Program-made: the position numbers and the translations under genes
The notes under the pieces: model-generated
The model's input: the letters and a program-made list of their open reading frames with translations, nothing else
Database searches by the model: none
What the model was told of the DNA's origin: nothing
In this document: one piece after another, positions 1-10,434 of the stretch
How the letters are laid out: every line of letters begins with the position of its first letter
Numbering within the stretch: the stretch's first letter is position 1
Origin: Myrica gale
Lineage: Eukaryota > Streptophyta > Magnoliopsida > Fagales > Myricaceae
Direction of reading: 5' to 3'
DNA: 64,000 nucleotides
Assembly: GCA_963930655.1 (NCBI GenBank)
Contig: OZ005618.1
Coordinates: 3,432,001 to 3,496,000 of the forward strand

Positions 1-1701
1 CTTTTTTTGTTGCCGGTTTTGCGTTTGCTTTTTCTTTTTCTTTTCCTTTTTTTTCCTATAAATGTAAGCACTTGTGAGTGTACTGGATTGTGGAATTTCG
101 GTGGGTGCAGATGAATGTGGGGAAAGATGAGAGTGCAGCGTGGCCAGTGGCTAACCCAGTTGTGACATGTGCTTCGGTTTCTGATGCTGGTTTCCCTAGC
201 AACTTTGTTGCTGATCCCTTTCTTTATGTTCAGGTAGTAATTATTCCTGTTAAATTGGTCTCTCTCTCTCTCTCTTTAACTATGATTTTTATTTTATTTT
301 CTTGGCTGAAGTTTGCTTATTTCTTGTTTCTTGTGCATGACAGAGTGCTATTATTTCACAGCGTGCGTGCAACTTAGTTGGCTAGCGTTTGTTTATTGTT
401 TGAACAATACAGATACAACTTACAAGAATTCATGAGTTTCAAATGAGCGTGCGTGCTTGTGCGTGCAGGTTCTTAACACAGATATAATTTATTTCCCTTT
501 TAATCTGACACGGTTTTTGTGTTTGTATGGTTTGAAACTGGGGATTTGCATTCGTTTGTGATTTTACGGTCTCTGACTCTCTATTCCCAACTAGTTTGTT
601 TGGTAAGTTGGGTCAGGGGATTTTATCCATGATAGATTCCGCTAACCCAGATTCTCAAGGGAAAGTAACGATGATCACTAGTTATTCCTTTAACATTTCA
701 AATGCTTGCACAGTGGTGCACTCGTTTTTTGTTTATGCCCGCTTTTGAAGTCTCTGAAGGACCAAAGAGTTGCAGTTCAATTAGTATCTTTGAGGTTCCC
801 TTGGGATTGAAGGTTGACTGAGTTCAAGTGCAAAAATTGAAGGAATTGGGATTTCATTGTTCTCGTGGGTGCCGAAACAAAGATAAGAAGATGACAAATA
901 AAAGTAAAAAAACACTTGAAAGGGACGAGGAGAACGACATATAGTGCATAATTTAGCCAGGAAGACCTTTTTCATTTGAAACAAGTTGTGGGTAAATGAG
1001 TGCTATATTCCGTGGTGGTCATCTAAACAAGTTGGGTTATATATTGCTTCAATGACAGTTTTAAAGCTTCTCGCAACAGGTAGAACACTGAAGGAACAAT
1101 AAAGAATGGCTGAGATTTTCTATACAAGTGGTCTCCGCCTGGCTTTTAGGACTCCTATGTAGCTCTGACTTCTTTGAAATACACCTTTCCTCTGACTTCT
1201 TAAATAAGGGCACAACCCCTGAGTTTATGTATATCGTAGAGGGAGTGCCTTCACACACTAAAATGAACCGATTATATAAAATTTGTCGAAGTGAATTGCA
1301 TCATAATAATAGTTCCTAACTGTAGAAGTTCTTGTGGCATTAAACTATTTTGCCCTAGGTTGTTGACGTGATAAGTAGAATTCTAACTATCGTAGATGCA
1401 TTATAAATTTAAGTTCCTGTGGATACAAACTGTTCCGAAATTCCAATTTTACCTTTTCTGCATTAAACTTAACTCCGGAAGTGGGGCCAAAATGGACGTT
1501 GGCTTTGCTATGAGTGTTGACATTGTGGGACTTGGTTAATTTTTCTAGACCATAATGGAGACTTGTTGAGGAGCCATATGGAATTTGGTATATAACGATG
1601 GTGTAGGTTGCAATGGTTCTCAGTCACAGCCCACCTGGAACTAACATAAGTGTTTCCATTGTTTCGACAGGAAGTCCGCCTTCTCACTTCGGAACATGGG
1701 A

Positions 1702-1985
1702 TGATCGTTTTATAAAAAATAATAAGATTTTTAAGATTTTTTATAAAATTGTGAATATTTATATAAATTTGAGTTTTATAAGTTTTTATTTAAAAATTGG
1801 TATAAAAATTTAAAGATATTTAATTTTTATTAAAATTTGTAAAAAGGTGTAGAGAGATGTATTGATATCATTTTTAATAAAAAATATTGAAATTTGAGGA
1901 AAAAGTATAAAAAGAGAAGATTTGTTATATTTTTTTTAAAAGGTATTGATATTTGTATAGAATGTTTTTTTTATATATATTTTGG
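1702..1985. repeat. AT-rich insertion in intron 2 of GINT1 copy A
   Basis: The flanks align with copy B (around 28395 and 28680), but this stretch does not. It is very AT-rich with runs of TTTTTATAAA type and shares short phrases such as GTGAATATTTAT with the AT-rich block at 13080-13370, so it may be an AT-rich MITE. Its ends and target duplication are not clear. Confidence 0.4.
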
Positions 1986-2609
1986 ATGTGTGGATGTTAA
2001 TAGATTTACAGATGTACTTAAGGATTCATCTTGACCTTTGCTCTGAGTGGATATGCTAGATTTCTTCATGGTTACTTTTTTTTTTTTGGAGAAAAAATAA
2101 CCATTCTTTTCAATTGTTCTGTCATCGTATATCAGGGTGATACAATTTACCTCTTCTATGAAACCAAGAATTCTAACACTTTGCAAGGAGACATTGGAGT
2201 TGCCAACAGCACAGATAAGGGAGCAACGTGGCAGCAAGTGGGCATCGCCTTGAACGAGGACTGGCATCTATCTTATCCATACGTCTTCGACTACCTTGAC
2301 CATGTAAGACTTGAATATATCTTGTGCACACAGGCGCTGACCCTCTAAACAATTACATTAACATCCTTAAGCACCCTATATCATTGATCCGCACCAATTA
2401 CAAGCCAGCAAATGGAGTAATGACTAATGAGTAATCTTTTGCTTGTGACCTCCATCAACATATCACATCCTTCACAATTTGATTATACCCTTGGATAGTT
2501 AATCTTAAGTCCTGTAGAAGGGTTATGTCCGAGGTCTAGTGATTTTAGTTTTTCGGGCCAGACAATTATTCAGAGTGGTCCCATCAAGTGTTGGGCCCTG
2601 CAAAATTGT

Positions 2610-2810
2610 TGTTGAGAATTGCAAAGAGAGGTTGAGAATAGTTGTAATTGCACTATCTTATTATGTTCACGTATACATGTATAAATAATACAAAGAGAAT
2701 ATATGTGTAAAGGAAAGAAAAATACATAAGGAAAGAAACTGCTATACAAGGTAAGGAATGAAAATGGGAAGTAGCCGTTGGAGGCTAATTAGCCTAAGTG
2801 ATCTGTAATA
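2610..2810 (-). repeat. 3' LTR of copia-A
   Basis: 201 bp, apparently identical to 7210-7410. On the coding strand it runs from TATTACAG to CTCAACA and directly follows the polypurine tract. Confidence 0.95.
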
Positions 2811-2820
2811 CTCCCCCTCA
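2811..2820 (-). other. Polypurine tract of copia-A
   Basis: On the minus strand this reads TGAGGGGGAG immediately before the 3' LTR, the position expected for the plus-strand primer in reverse transcription. Confidence 0.85.
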
Positions 2821-5800
2821 AGTTGGCGCATGGAGGTTCGAAATGCCCAACTTGCTAGAGAGACTATGAAAAAGCTCACGACCCAATGCCTTAGTGAAGA
2901 GATCAGCAAGTTGGTGGGAAGCAGGGACATGAGCAAGGGAGAGCAAGTTAGTCCGAAGCTTTTCACGAACGATGTGGCAGTCAATCTCAATATGTTTGGT
3001 GCGTTCGTGGAAAACCAGATTCTTGGCAATATGAAGGGCAGCCTGGTTGTCACAATAGAGATGCATGGGCTGAGAGTGAGAAATAGTGAGATCGCAGAGC
3101 AAAGTGTGCAACCAAGTAAGTTCGCAGGTGGTGGAGGCCATGGCACGATATTCGGCTTCAGCGGAAGAGCGAGAGACGGTAGGTTGTTTCTTGGTGCGCC
3201 AAGAGATAGGACTGGTGCCGAGCTGGATGAAAAAACCTGTGGTGGAGCAGCGAGTAGTGGGACAGCTCGCCCAATCGGAGTCGGAATAAGCAGCAACTTG
3301 GAGAGAGTTGATTGCGAGATAAAAGAGGCCTTGGCTAGGAGTAGCTTTGATGTAGCGTAAGATGCGAAGGGCGGCATCATAATGTGGTTGGCATGGAGCG
3401 TGCATGAATTGGCTAAGAATGTTGACGGCGAAGACGATGTCCGGACAAGTGATGGTGAGGTAGATGAGGCGGCCAACAAGACGCCGATAGGGACTGGGGT
3501 CTGGCAAGGGGTCACCGGCATCGACAGTGAGCTTGAGATTCTGTTCCATGGGAGTGTGTGCAGGGCGAGTGCCGAGATGACCACTGTCGGTGAGGATATC
3601 GAGAGCATATTTACGCTGGTTGAGGAAGATGCCGGAGGGAGAGCGAGCAATTTCCAACCCCAAGAAATATTTCAGCGGGCCAAGGTCTTTGATGCGGAAG
3701 CGTTGCCCGAGAAGAGTCTTGAGGTGTTGGATGTGAGAGGGATCATTGCCTGCCAAAAGAATGTCGTCAACATAAATGAGAATAAGGGTAAAAGAGGACG
3801 CAAGAGAATGAGTGAAGAGAGAATGATCAGCCTGTGACTGGCGGAAACCAGCAGAGAGAAGAACAGAAGATAGTTTGGAAAACCAATTCCGAGACGCTTG
3901 CTTGAGGCCATAAATGGATTTTTGTAAGCGACAAACACGAGACTCCCCCTCACTGCAATAACCGGGAGGTGGAGTCATGTAGACTTCTTCATCGAGATCA
4001 CCGTGGAGGAAGGCATTGTGAACATCTAATTGATGGAGCGTCCAATTTTTGGCAGCAGCAACTGCAAGAACACATCTAACAGTGACAAGCTTAGCAACAG
4101 GAGCAAAAGTATCATGATAATCGAGGCCTTCGACCTGAGTATACCCCTTAGCGACTAAACGAGCTTTGTAGCGCTCAATGGATCCATCGGCGCGAAGCTT
4201 GGTTTTGAAGACCCATTTACAGCCAATGGGTTTCTTGCCAGGAGGGAGGGGCTGTAAAGACCAGGTTTGATTGGCTTCAAGAGCTTGAAGTTCAGCAGTC
4301 ATAGCATCACGCCAATGAGAGTGGCGAATAGCAGCTGAATAAGTGGCGGGATCAGCCTGTTGAGCTAAGGAAGAAAGAAAAGCTAAATGACGGTTAGTAA
4401 AGCGATGATAAGATAAATGAAAAGAGAGACAATGAGCGGTACCAGATGGAGAGGGAGAAGTCGAGATGGACGGAGAGAGAGTTGGACAGAGGTAATCACG
4501 AAGATATGTAGGGGGTTTAGTGGAACGACGAGGACGAGTGGGGAGAGGAGGGATAGGGAGGGAGACGGAAGAAGAGAGAGAAGGAAAAGAGGGAAGGGGA
4601 GAGATAGGGGCAGGAGGAACGGAGGGAGAAGAGAGGTCGAGGAAGGGAAGAGAAAGAACAGGGCTAGAGGAAGGATGGAGGGTGGAATCATGAAAGGGAA
4701 AAATGGTTTCTTCAAAAGTGACATCACGAGAAATGAAAATGCGATGGGTGGCGAGGTCATAGACACGATAAGCACGATGGTGAGCCGGATATCCGAGGAA
4801 AAGGCAGCGGATGGCACGAGGAGAGAATTTATCCCGATGAGAAGAAAGAGTCTGTGCATAACATAAGCAACCAAAGATGCGTAAGTGATCATACGAAGGA
4901 GGTTTGTGAAAAAGAAGTTCGTAAGGGGATTTATGATGAAGACTAGGTGAAGGGGTGCGATTAATAAGATAAGTAGCGGTTAAAATGCATTCACCCCAAA
5001 ATTTAAGAGGAAGATGACCATGGAAACGAAGGCAGCGAGCCACATTTAGGAGGTGACGATGCTTGCGTTCGGCAACACCATTTTGTTGTGGGGTCTCGAC
5101 ACATGTCTTTTCATGAAAAATGCCAAGGTCATTAAATAATTGTTGCATTTTATGAGAAAGAAATTCTTGGCCATTATCGGTACGAATATATTTGACAGTA
5201 TGATTAAATTGGGTACGAATAAGAGAAAAAAAAGATTTGAGACAACTATAGGCATCGGATTTAAAACGCATTAAAAAAACCCATGTGAGACGAGAAAAAT
5301 CATCAACAATAGTTAAAAAATAATGTGCACCAGAAAGAGAAGCTGTGGAATAACCACCCTAAATATCACAATAAATGCGATTAAAACATACGGTGCTCTT
5401 ATTTAAATTTAAAGAAAAAGGAAGCCGAGTATGTTTACCACGAGCACAAACATCACAAGCAAAAGGGGTAGTAGAAATATTAAGGGTCTTAGGGAGACAT
5501 TGCATAGAGGGGTGACCGAGACCAGAGTGCCATAAATGAGGGGAGGGCACGCGAGTGGAATGAAGGGCGGAGACGAAAGGAAAAGTGCAGTAGTAGAGTC
5601 CATCACGAGCTTCACCCGTGCCAATCAGCCTCTTCGTAACAAGGTCCTGAAAAAGACAACGATTAGAGGAAAAAATAGCAACACAATTGAGATCAGTAGT
5701 GAGTTTACTAATGGATAATAAATTAAATTGAAATTGAGGAACAAAAAGGACATTATGAAGAATTAATTGAGGAGTTAAATGGGCAGTGCCGGATTGAGAA

Positions 5801-7224
5801 ATAGAAACAATTTCACCTGTAGGCAATTTAACTGGACATGGAGTGGCAAGAGATGTAATATTAGTTAGATAAGATAATTTAGAAACCATATGATCAGAAG
5901 CGCCGGAATCAATAACCCATTCAATATTAGAAAAAGATAAAGCAGAGTTGCAGGACGCGATATTACCAGCAAAATTAGCCGAAGGAGAGCTGGAAGTCAC
6001 GGGAGGGGTAGAATGGGAATTCAGCAGCTCTAAAATGTGTTGGCCTGCAAGGTTAGCCGAAGGAGGTGCTGAGGTGGCAGAAGGGTTATTTTTGGAAATA
6101 ACCAACTCCATGAGTTGGTGGACTAGGTCAAGGGAAATATTCGGGTGCCCAGGCTTTTGAAAATCAGCAGCGCCGTTGGAGAGAGATGTATCGCCAGGAG
6201 CAACGGTGAGGTGGGCAGACGAGGAAGAGCCATGGGTGCCGCCGGAGGAGTGTGGAGGAGCTCGGGAAGGACCATTCCGATGGCCTGGAGGGAACCCGTG
6301 CAGCTGATAGCACTGTTCTCTCCAGTGACCATCCCGATGACAATGGCCACATTTCGGGCGTCCTCTGCCGCGACCACGAGTGGCTGAGGAATGGGAGAAG
6401 GATCGGGGAGCAGCCAAGGCAGTGGCGTCGGGCTGAGGAGATGGAAGGTGCAGCAGGCGCTGCCGTTCCTCTTGGTGCAAAATCGAGTAGATCTTGGATA
6501 AGGGGGGCAGCGGATCCATGGCCAAAATCTGACTTCGAATGGAGGCGTAGGAATCATGGAGACCAACAAGAAATTGAAAGGTATGCTCTGTGTCATTGAG
6601 TGTTTGGGTTGTTTGGAGAGTACCACAAGTACAAGGAGGGACCGGTTGGAGGATGGAAAGTTCATCCCAAAAACCATTGAGTATGGTGAAGTATTGAGAG
6701 AGAGACCGTGTGTCTTGGGTGAGTAAGGAGATGTCACGTTTGAGTTGGAAAATACGGGGATTGTTGGATTGTGAAAAACGGTCCTGAAGATCGAGCCATA
6801 CGGTTCGGGGATTATCATGATAGATGAGGCTGTCGGAGATGGATCTGTCAATGGAATTGAGAATCCATGACAGAACCATATCGTTGCATCGATCCCAGAG
6901 GTGGATGGCAGCAGAGGAGGTGGTGGGTTTAGTGAGGGAACCGTCGACAAAGCCTAGCTTGTTCTTGGCATTGAGAGCTATTTTCATGGCTCTCTGCCAA
7001 CGGAGATAATTGTCACCATTGAGTAGAGTAGAAACCAAGATAGCACCAGGGTAGTCAGAAGAAAGGAGAAAATACGGAGAGGAAGAATCCAATTGAGGGT
7101 TGGATGAATTGGGATTGGATGAATTGGGATTGGATGAATTGGGAGGGGAAACCTCCGAACCAGATTCAGAAGTAGACATAGAGACTGAAGATTCACTGCT
7201 CCGATACCATGTTGAGAATTGCAA
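2818..7224 (-). pseudogene. copia-A Gag-Pol polyprotein, interrupted by one TAG
   Basis: One reading frame from ATG at 7224 to the stop at 2818, interrupted only by an in-frame TAG at about 5359-5361. The upstream part (621 residues) has a Gag domain, a CCHC zinc knuckle (CGHCHRDGHWREQC), the protease motif DSGASDH and the pre-integrase HxxH/CxxC-type region (LWHSGLGHPS, CDVCARGKHT). The TAG falls at the start of the integrase core, at a position where copia elements usually have Trp. The downstream part holds the rest of the integrase core (RTDNGQEF, and the E-containing QQNGVAERKH), reverse transcriptase with YVDD, and RNase H ending in the SSAEAEYRA and DNQAA motifs. Integrase before RT is diagnostic of copia. 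Everything but that codon looks intact, so the element might still be mobilised in trans. Confidence 0.93.
7198..7209 (-). other. Primer binding site of copia-A
   Basis: On the minus strand TGGTATCGGAGC follows the 5' LTR directly. It matches the complement of the initiator Met tRNA 3' end with one change from the usual TGGTATCAGAGC. Confidence 0.9.
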
Positions 7225-7410
7225 AGAGAGGTTGAGAATAGTTGTAATTGCACTATCTTATTATGTTCACGTATACATGTATAAATAATACAAAGAGAAT
7301 ATATGTGTAAAGGAAAGAAAAATACATAAGGAAAGAAACTGCTATACAAGGTAAGGAATGAAAATGGGAAGTAGCCGTTGGAGGCTAATTAGCCTAAGTG
7401 ATCTGTAATA
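7210..7410 (-). repeat. 5' LTR of copia-A
   Basis: 201 bp, apparently identical to the other LTR and flanked on its outer side by the target duplication ATTGT. Confidence 0.95.
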
Positions 7411-8936
7411 ATTGTCAATATCTCTCATGTCAATGAGAGTTCTTATGAAAGATCTATGAATTGATAGCGTTGCCTCATTTTTTTTTGTTTCTCACAGATT
7501 TATATGATGCCTGAGAGTAGTCAGAAAGGAGAACTTCGTCTTTACCGTGCTGTAAACTTTCCTTTGGAATGGACATTGGATAAGGTCATCATGAAAAGGC
7601 CTCTTGTCGATGCCTTCATCATAAACTATGATGGGAAGCATTGGCGAGATCTGGTACAGTAGTACACCTTTTGGTCCTTGGAAACCACACAAGAAGAACC
7701 CTATATATAATGCTGCCAAGAGCTCCGGGGCTCGAAATGGAGGGAGACCATTTTTCTATGCAGGAAGCCTTTACCGCATTGGCCAAGACTGCGGTGAAAC
7801 ATACGGGAGACGTGTGCGCATTTTCAAGGTTGAAGTTCTTACAGAGGACGAATATAAAGAAGTTGAAGTGCCATTAGGCTTACGAGAGCCTAATAAAGGC
7901 CGTAATGCTTGGAATGGTGCTCGCCAGCATCACCTTGATGTGCAGCAGCTAAGTTCTGGTGAGTGGATTGGGGCTATGGATGGGGACCGTGTACCTTCAG
8001 GGGATCCATTGTGGCGATTTATTCTTGGTTGTGCTTCAGTTGCAGTGGTTGCTGTACTCGTTGTACTGCTTGGTGTGCTACTCGGAGCTGTGAAGTGCAT
8101 AATTCCCGTGAAATGGTGCATTCACATCTCTGGGAAGAGAACCGATGCCATCTTTGCCGGGGAAAGGTCCAATCTATTTGTTTCCAAAATGAGACGGTTT
8201 TGCAGCCGCTTGAAGAAAGTACCTTCATTTTTACGAGGGTGGGTTAGACATAATACCTATGCGGGACGACTAGTAGATGTGATAGTATTTACTGTTGGCA
8301 TTGCACTAGCGTGCACAGGGGTCAAATATATCTTTGGGGGCAATGGTGCTCAAGAAGCTTACCAGTGGAAAGGTCAATACTCTCAGTTCACGTTATTGAC
8401 AATGACATATGATGCAAGGCTCTGGAATTTGAAAATGTACGTGAGTCATTACTCTCGATGTTCTTCGGTGCGAGAAATTGTTGTGGTTTGGAACAAAGGG
8501 ATTCCTCCAAAATTGACTGATCTAGATTCTGCAGTGCCCGTTAGGATCAGAGTAGAGAAAGAAAACTCACTGAATAATCGGTTCAGAATCGATCCCTTGA
8601 TAAAGACCCGTGCCGTACTGGAGCTTGATGATGACTTGTGATGATGTCGAGCGGGGTTTTCGGGTATGGCGTCAGTACCCTGATCGTATTGTTGGGTTCT
8701 ACCCCCGACTCATCGATGGAATCCAATTGAAGTATAGGGCTGAGAAATATGCCCGAAGACATGAAGGGTATAATATGATTCTTACTGGGGCTGCTTTTGT
8801 TGATAGTAAATTAGCTTTTGAGATGTACTGGGGCGAGGCAGCCAAGCAAGGTAGGGAATGGGTTGATGAGAATTTTAACTGCGAGGACGTGCTGCTAAAT
8901 TACTTGTATGCAAATGCAAGCTCATCTAGTTACAGT

Positions 8937-9341
8937 TGTTAGGGCTGTGAAGGAAAGGTGCGTTCTTTGAGGGTGGATGTCCGCAGTCAACAAGTCAGAG
9001 AAGTGTCGAGAGAGTTAGATCAGTGTGGAGATTTGCTCGAGTCCAGGTAGCTGGGCCGGGTCATGGGCTGAGCTTAGTAATCTGTTATTCTTGTTTTAGT
9101 TGTTTTCCAGAACTTGTTGTAGAGCCCATTAGTTTAGTTGTCTTGGTCCGGCCCATTTGGGCAGTACCTTTATATTTGTCTTTCTGCTTTCTAGGGATGT
9201 TATCGAATATCTAGAATCTGCGTCTGGAGAAAGGAGGTCAGCCACCTCGAATCGGCTTTATCATGTTATTGTCTCTATGAATTAATACAAGCAATTGGAG
9301 TGCAGTTTACAGATTGTCTTAGTAATATACAGTTTGTAACA
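8937..9341 (+). mobile_element. Solo-LTR-like segment inside the last GINT1 copy A exon
   Basis: About 405 bp with no match in copy B. It starts TGTTAG and ends TAACA, the terminal inverted pair typical of plant LTRs, and contains a TATA-like TTTATATTTG followed by a CT-rich stretch. No internal coding sequence remains, so it would be a solo LTR. No target duplication is seen (ACAGT against ATTAG), and about 60-70 bp of exon present in copy B are missing, so the insertion was accompanied or followed by a deletion. Confidence 0.55.
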
Positions 9342-9842
9342 ATTAGACGAAACACAAAAAAGCATAAGAAGCAAGCGTCTTGTGAAATTTTCAGAGATGT
9401 ATGGAGGCTTGGCTGATCTGAAGTGGGAATTCAACGGGCGAAAGGACGGTTGAGACATATAGAGAGAAGAGAATTTCAGAAGAAACATGCTGACCCGTGC
9501 AACTCCTTCCTTCCTTTTCCTCTCCTTGGGTACATCTTCCGTTATTCCTGTTCACCTTTTCCCCTGTTGTGAATTTTGTTGGGGAACTTTTAGATACCAA
9601 TAGCTTTTGCCTGCAAGATGTAAATTGATCTTGTAATAGTGTTTCTTTTCAACCAATACTCTTTGTTCTGTTTTGGGAAACTGAGTTGAGCAAACATGGG
9701 ATCGTTCCAAATATGTTACTGTACATGAAATGAAGCATTCAATAGCATCTTACTTTAGCATGTGGGAGATACCATGGACGAAGGAAAAGGAGGAAACTTC
9801 CTCTCACTGGACCCATTTTCCTGCAGCAAACTGCCTAAATTA

Positions 9843-10229
9843 CCGGGAAAATACACTTTACACCCATAAACTATCAGGGTAGTAACACATTACACCCCAA
9901 ACTATACATTGCACCCTCAAACTATCAATGTTAGACACTTTACATCCTAAAGTACCAACTTTGACACATTACACCTTCAAACTAATAATATTAAATACTG
10001 TGCACCCTCTATTTGACAATAATACCCTTAATACATTAATGAATTGACAATAATATATTTAATATATGCAAAATGAGTCAAGGGTATTATCGTCATTTTA
10101 GTCTACAAATTTGACATAGGGTGTAAAGTGTCAAAAATTGGTAGTTAGTACAATGTATTAAAATTGATAATTTAGGGTGCAAAGTGTAAAACCTATAGTA
10201 ATTTATGGGTGAAAAATATATTTTTATCC
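9843..10229. mobile_element. MITE in the 3' flank of GINT1 copy A
   Basis: About 387 bp absent from the matching place in copy B (31468-31475), which shows the empty site. It is flanked by a direct repeat TAAATTA (9836-9842, 10230-10236; up to 9 bp if CC is included). The ends are imperfect inverted repeats of about 30 bp containing CACCCATAAA. The body is made of short phrases meaning 'cells' of ACTTTACACC / GCACCCTCAAACTA type in both orientations. No coding capacity. Target length fits hAT or Mutator-type elements. Confidence 0.85.
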
Positions 10230-10434
10230 TAAATTATTTAGCGTTATCCATGTTCCTGTTCCGGACCCATTTGACTGCAGAAACTGCGTGATAGTCCCAT
10301 CGTGCCTGTGGTTGAATTGGACCATAAGAAGGATAGGATCGCAACGCGCCCACTTCTCCTTTTCGGTCCCACAGCTTCCAAATGATTGCAACCACTAAAG
10401 CCACCACAGACTCTTAAACTTGATTAAACCATAC
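10230..10434. other. End of the GINT1 duplication and junction
   Basis: The sequence follows the 3' flank of copy B (31468-31638) until about 10399, then the match stops abruptly. From there the DNA belongs to the intron side of the minus-strand SEC12-like pseudogene. This is one breakpoint of the duplication. Confidence 0.75.

Larger units (their letters stand above)
2610..7410 (-). mobile_element. Complete Ty1/copia LTR retrotransposon (copia-A)
   Basis: A 4801-bp element inserted in minus orientation into the GINT1 copy A intron. It has two LTRs of 201 bp that look identical base for base, a 5-bp target duplication ATTGT (2605-2609 and 7411-7415), a primer binding site next to the 5' LTR and a G-rich polypurine tract next to the 3' LTR. 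Copy B has ATTGT once at the same intron position, which gives the empty site directly. Domain order Gag, protease, integrase, RT, RNase H places it in Ty1/copia. The LTR begins TA and ends CA on the coding strand, a non-canonical terminus. Identical LTRs imply a very recent insertion. Confidence 0.97.
1..9462 (+). pseudogene. GINT1: GINT1-like glycosyltransferase (GT64), decayed copy A
   Basis: This is a broken copy of the gene at 25612-31046, which encodes a glucosamine inositolphosphorylceramide transferase, a Golgi enzyme that adds an amino sugar to plant GIPC sphingolipids. Exon 1 lies left of the window. Exons 2 (111-233) and 3 (2136-2303) keep clean GT-AG borders and lengths of 123 and 168 bases, the same as copy B. 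The last exon starts at 7498 and is wrecked. A 50-bp deletion at 7644/7645 shifts the frame. An 11-bp deletion near 8635 lies in the DDD metal-binding motif. A roughly 400-bp LTR-like segment replaces about 60-70 bp of coding sequence after 8929. The codon for a C-terminal Trp reads TGA. A copia element sits in the intron between exons 3 and 4. Two long open stretches (7628-8641, 8610-8942) survive in different frames. Pseudogene status is near certain. Confidence 0.93.

Noticed and set aside
2830..4866. Several long plus-strand ORFs (2830-3360, 3382-3837, 4417-4866)
   Set aside because: They are antisense shadows of the copia-A polyprotein; their Arg/Glu/Gly-rich composition mirrors Ser/Pro-rich coding on the other strand.
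6123..6950. Minus-strand 275-residue ORF
   Set aside because: Alternative frame of the Gag region of copia-A, Pro/Ser/Thr-rich and without domains.
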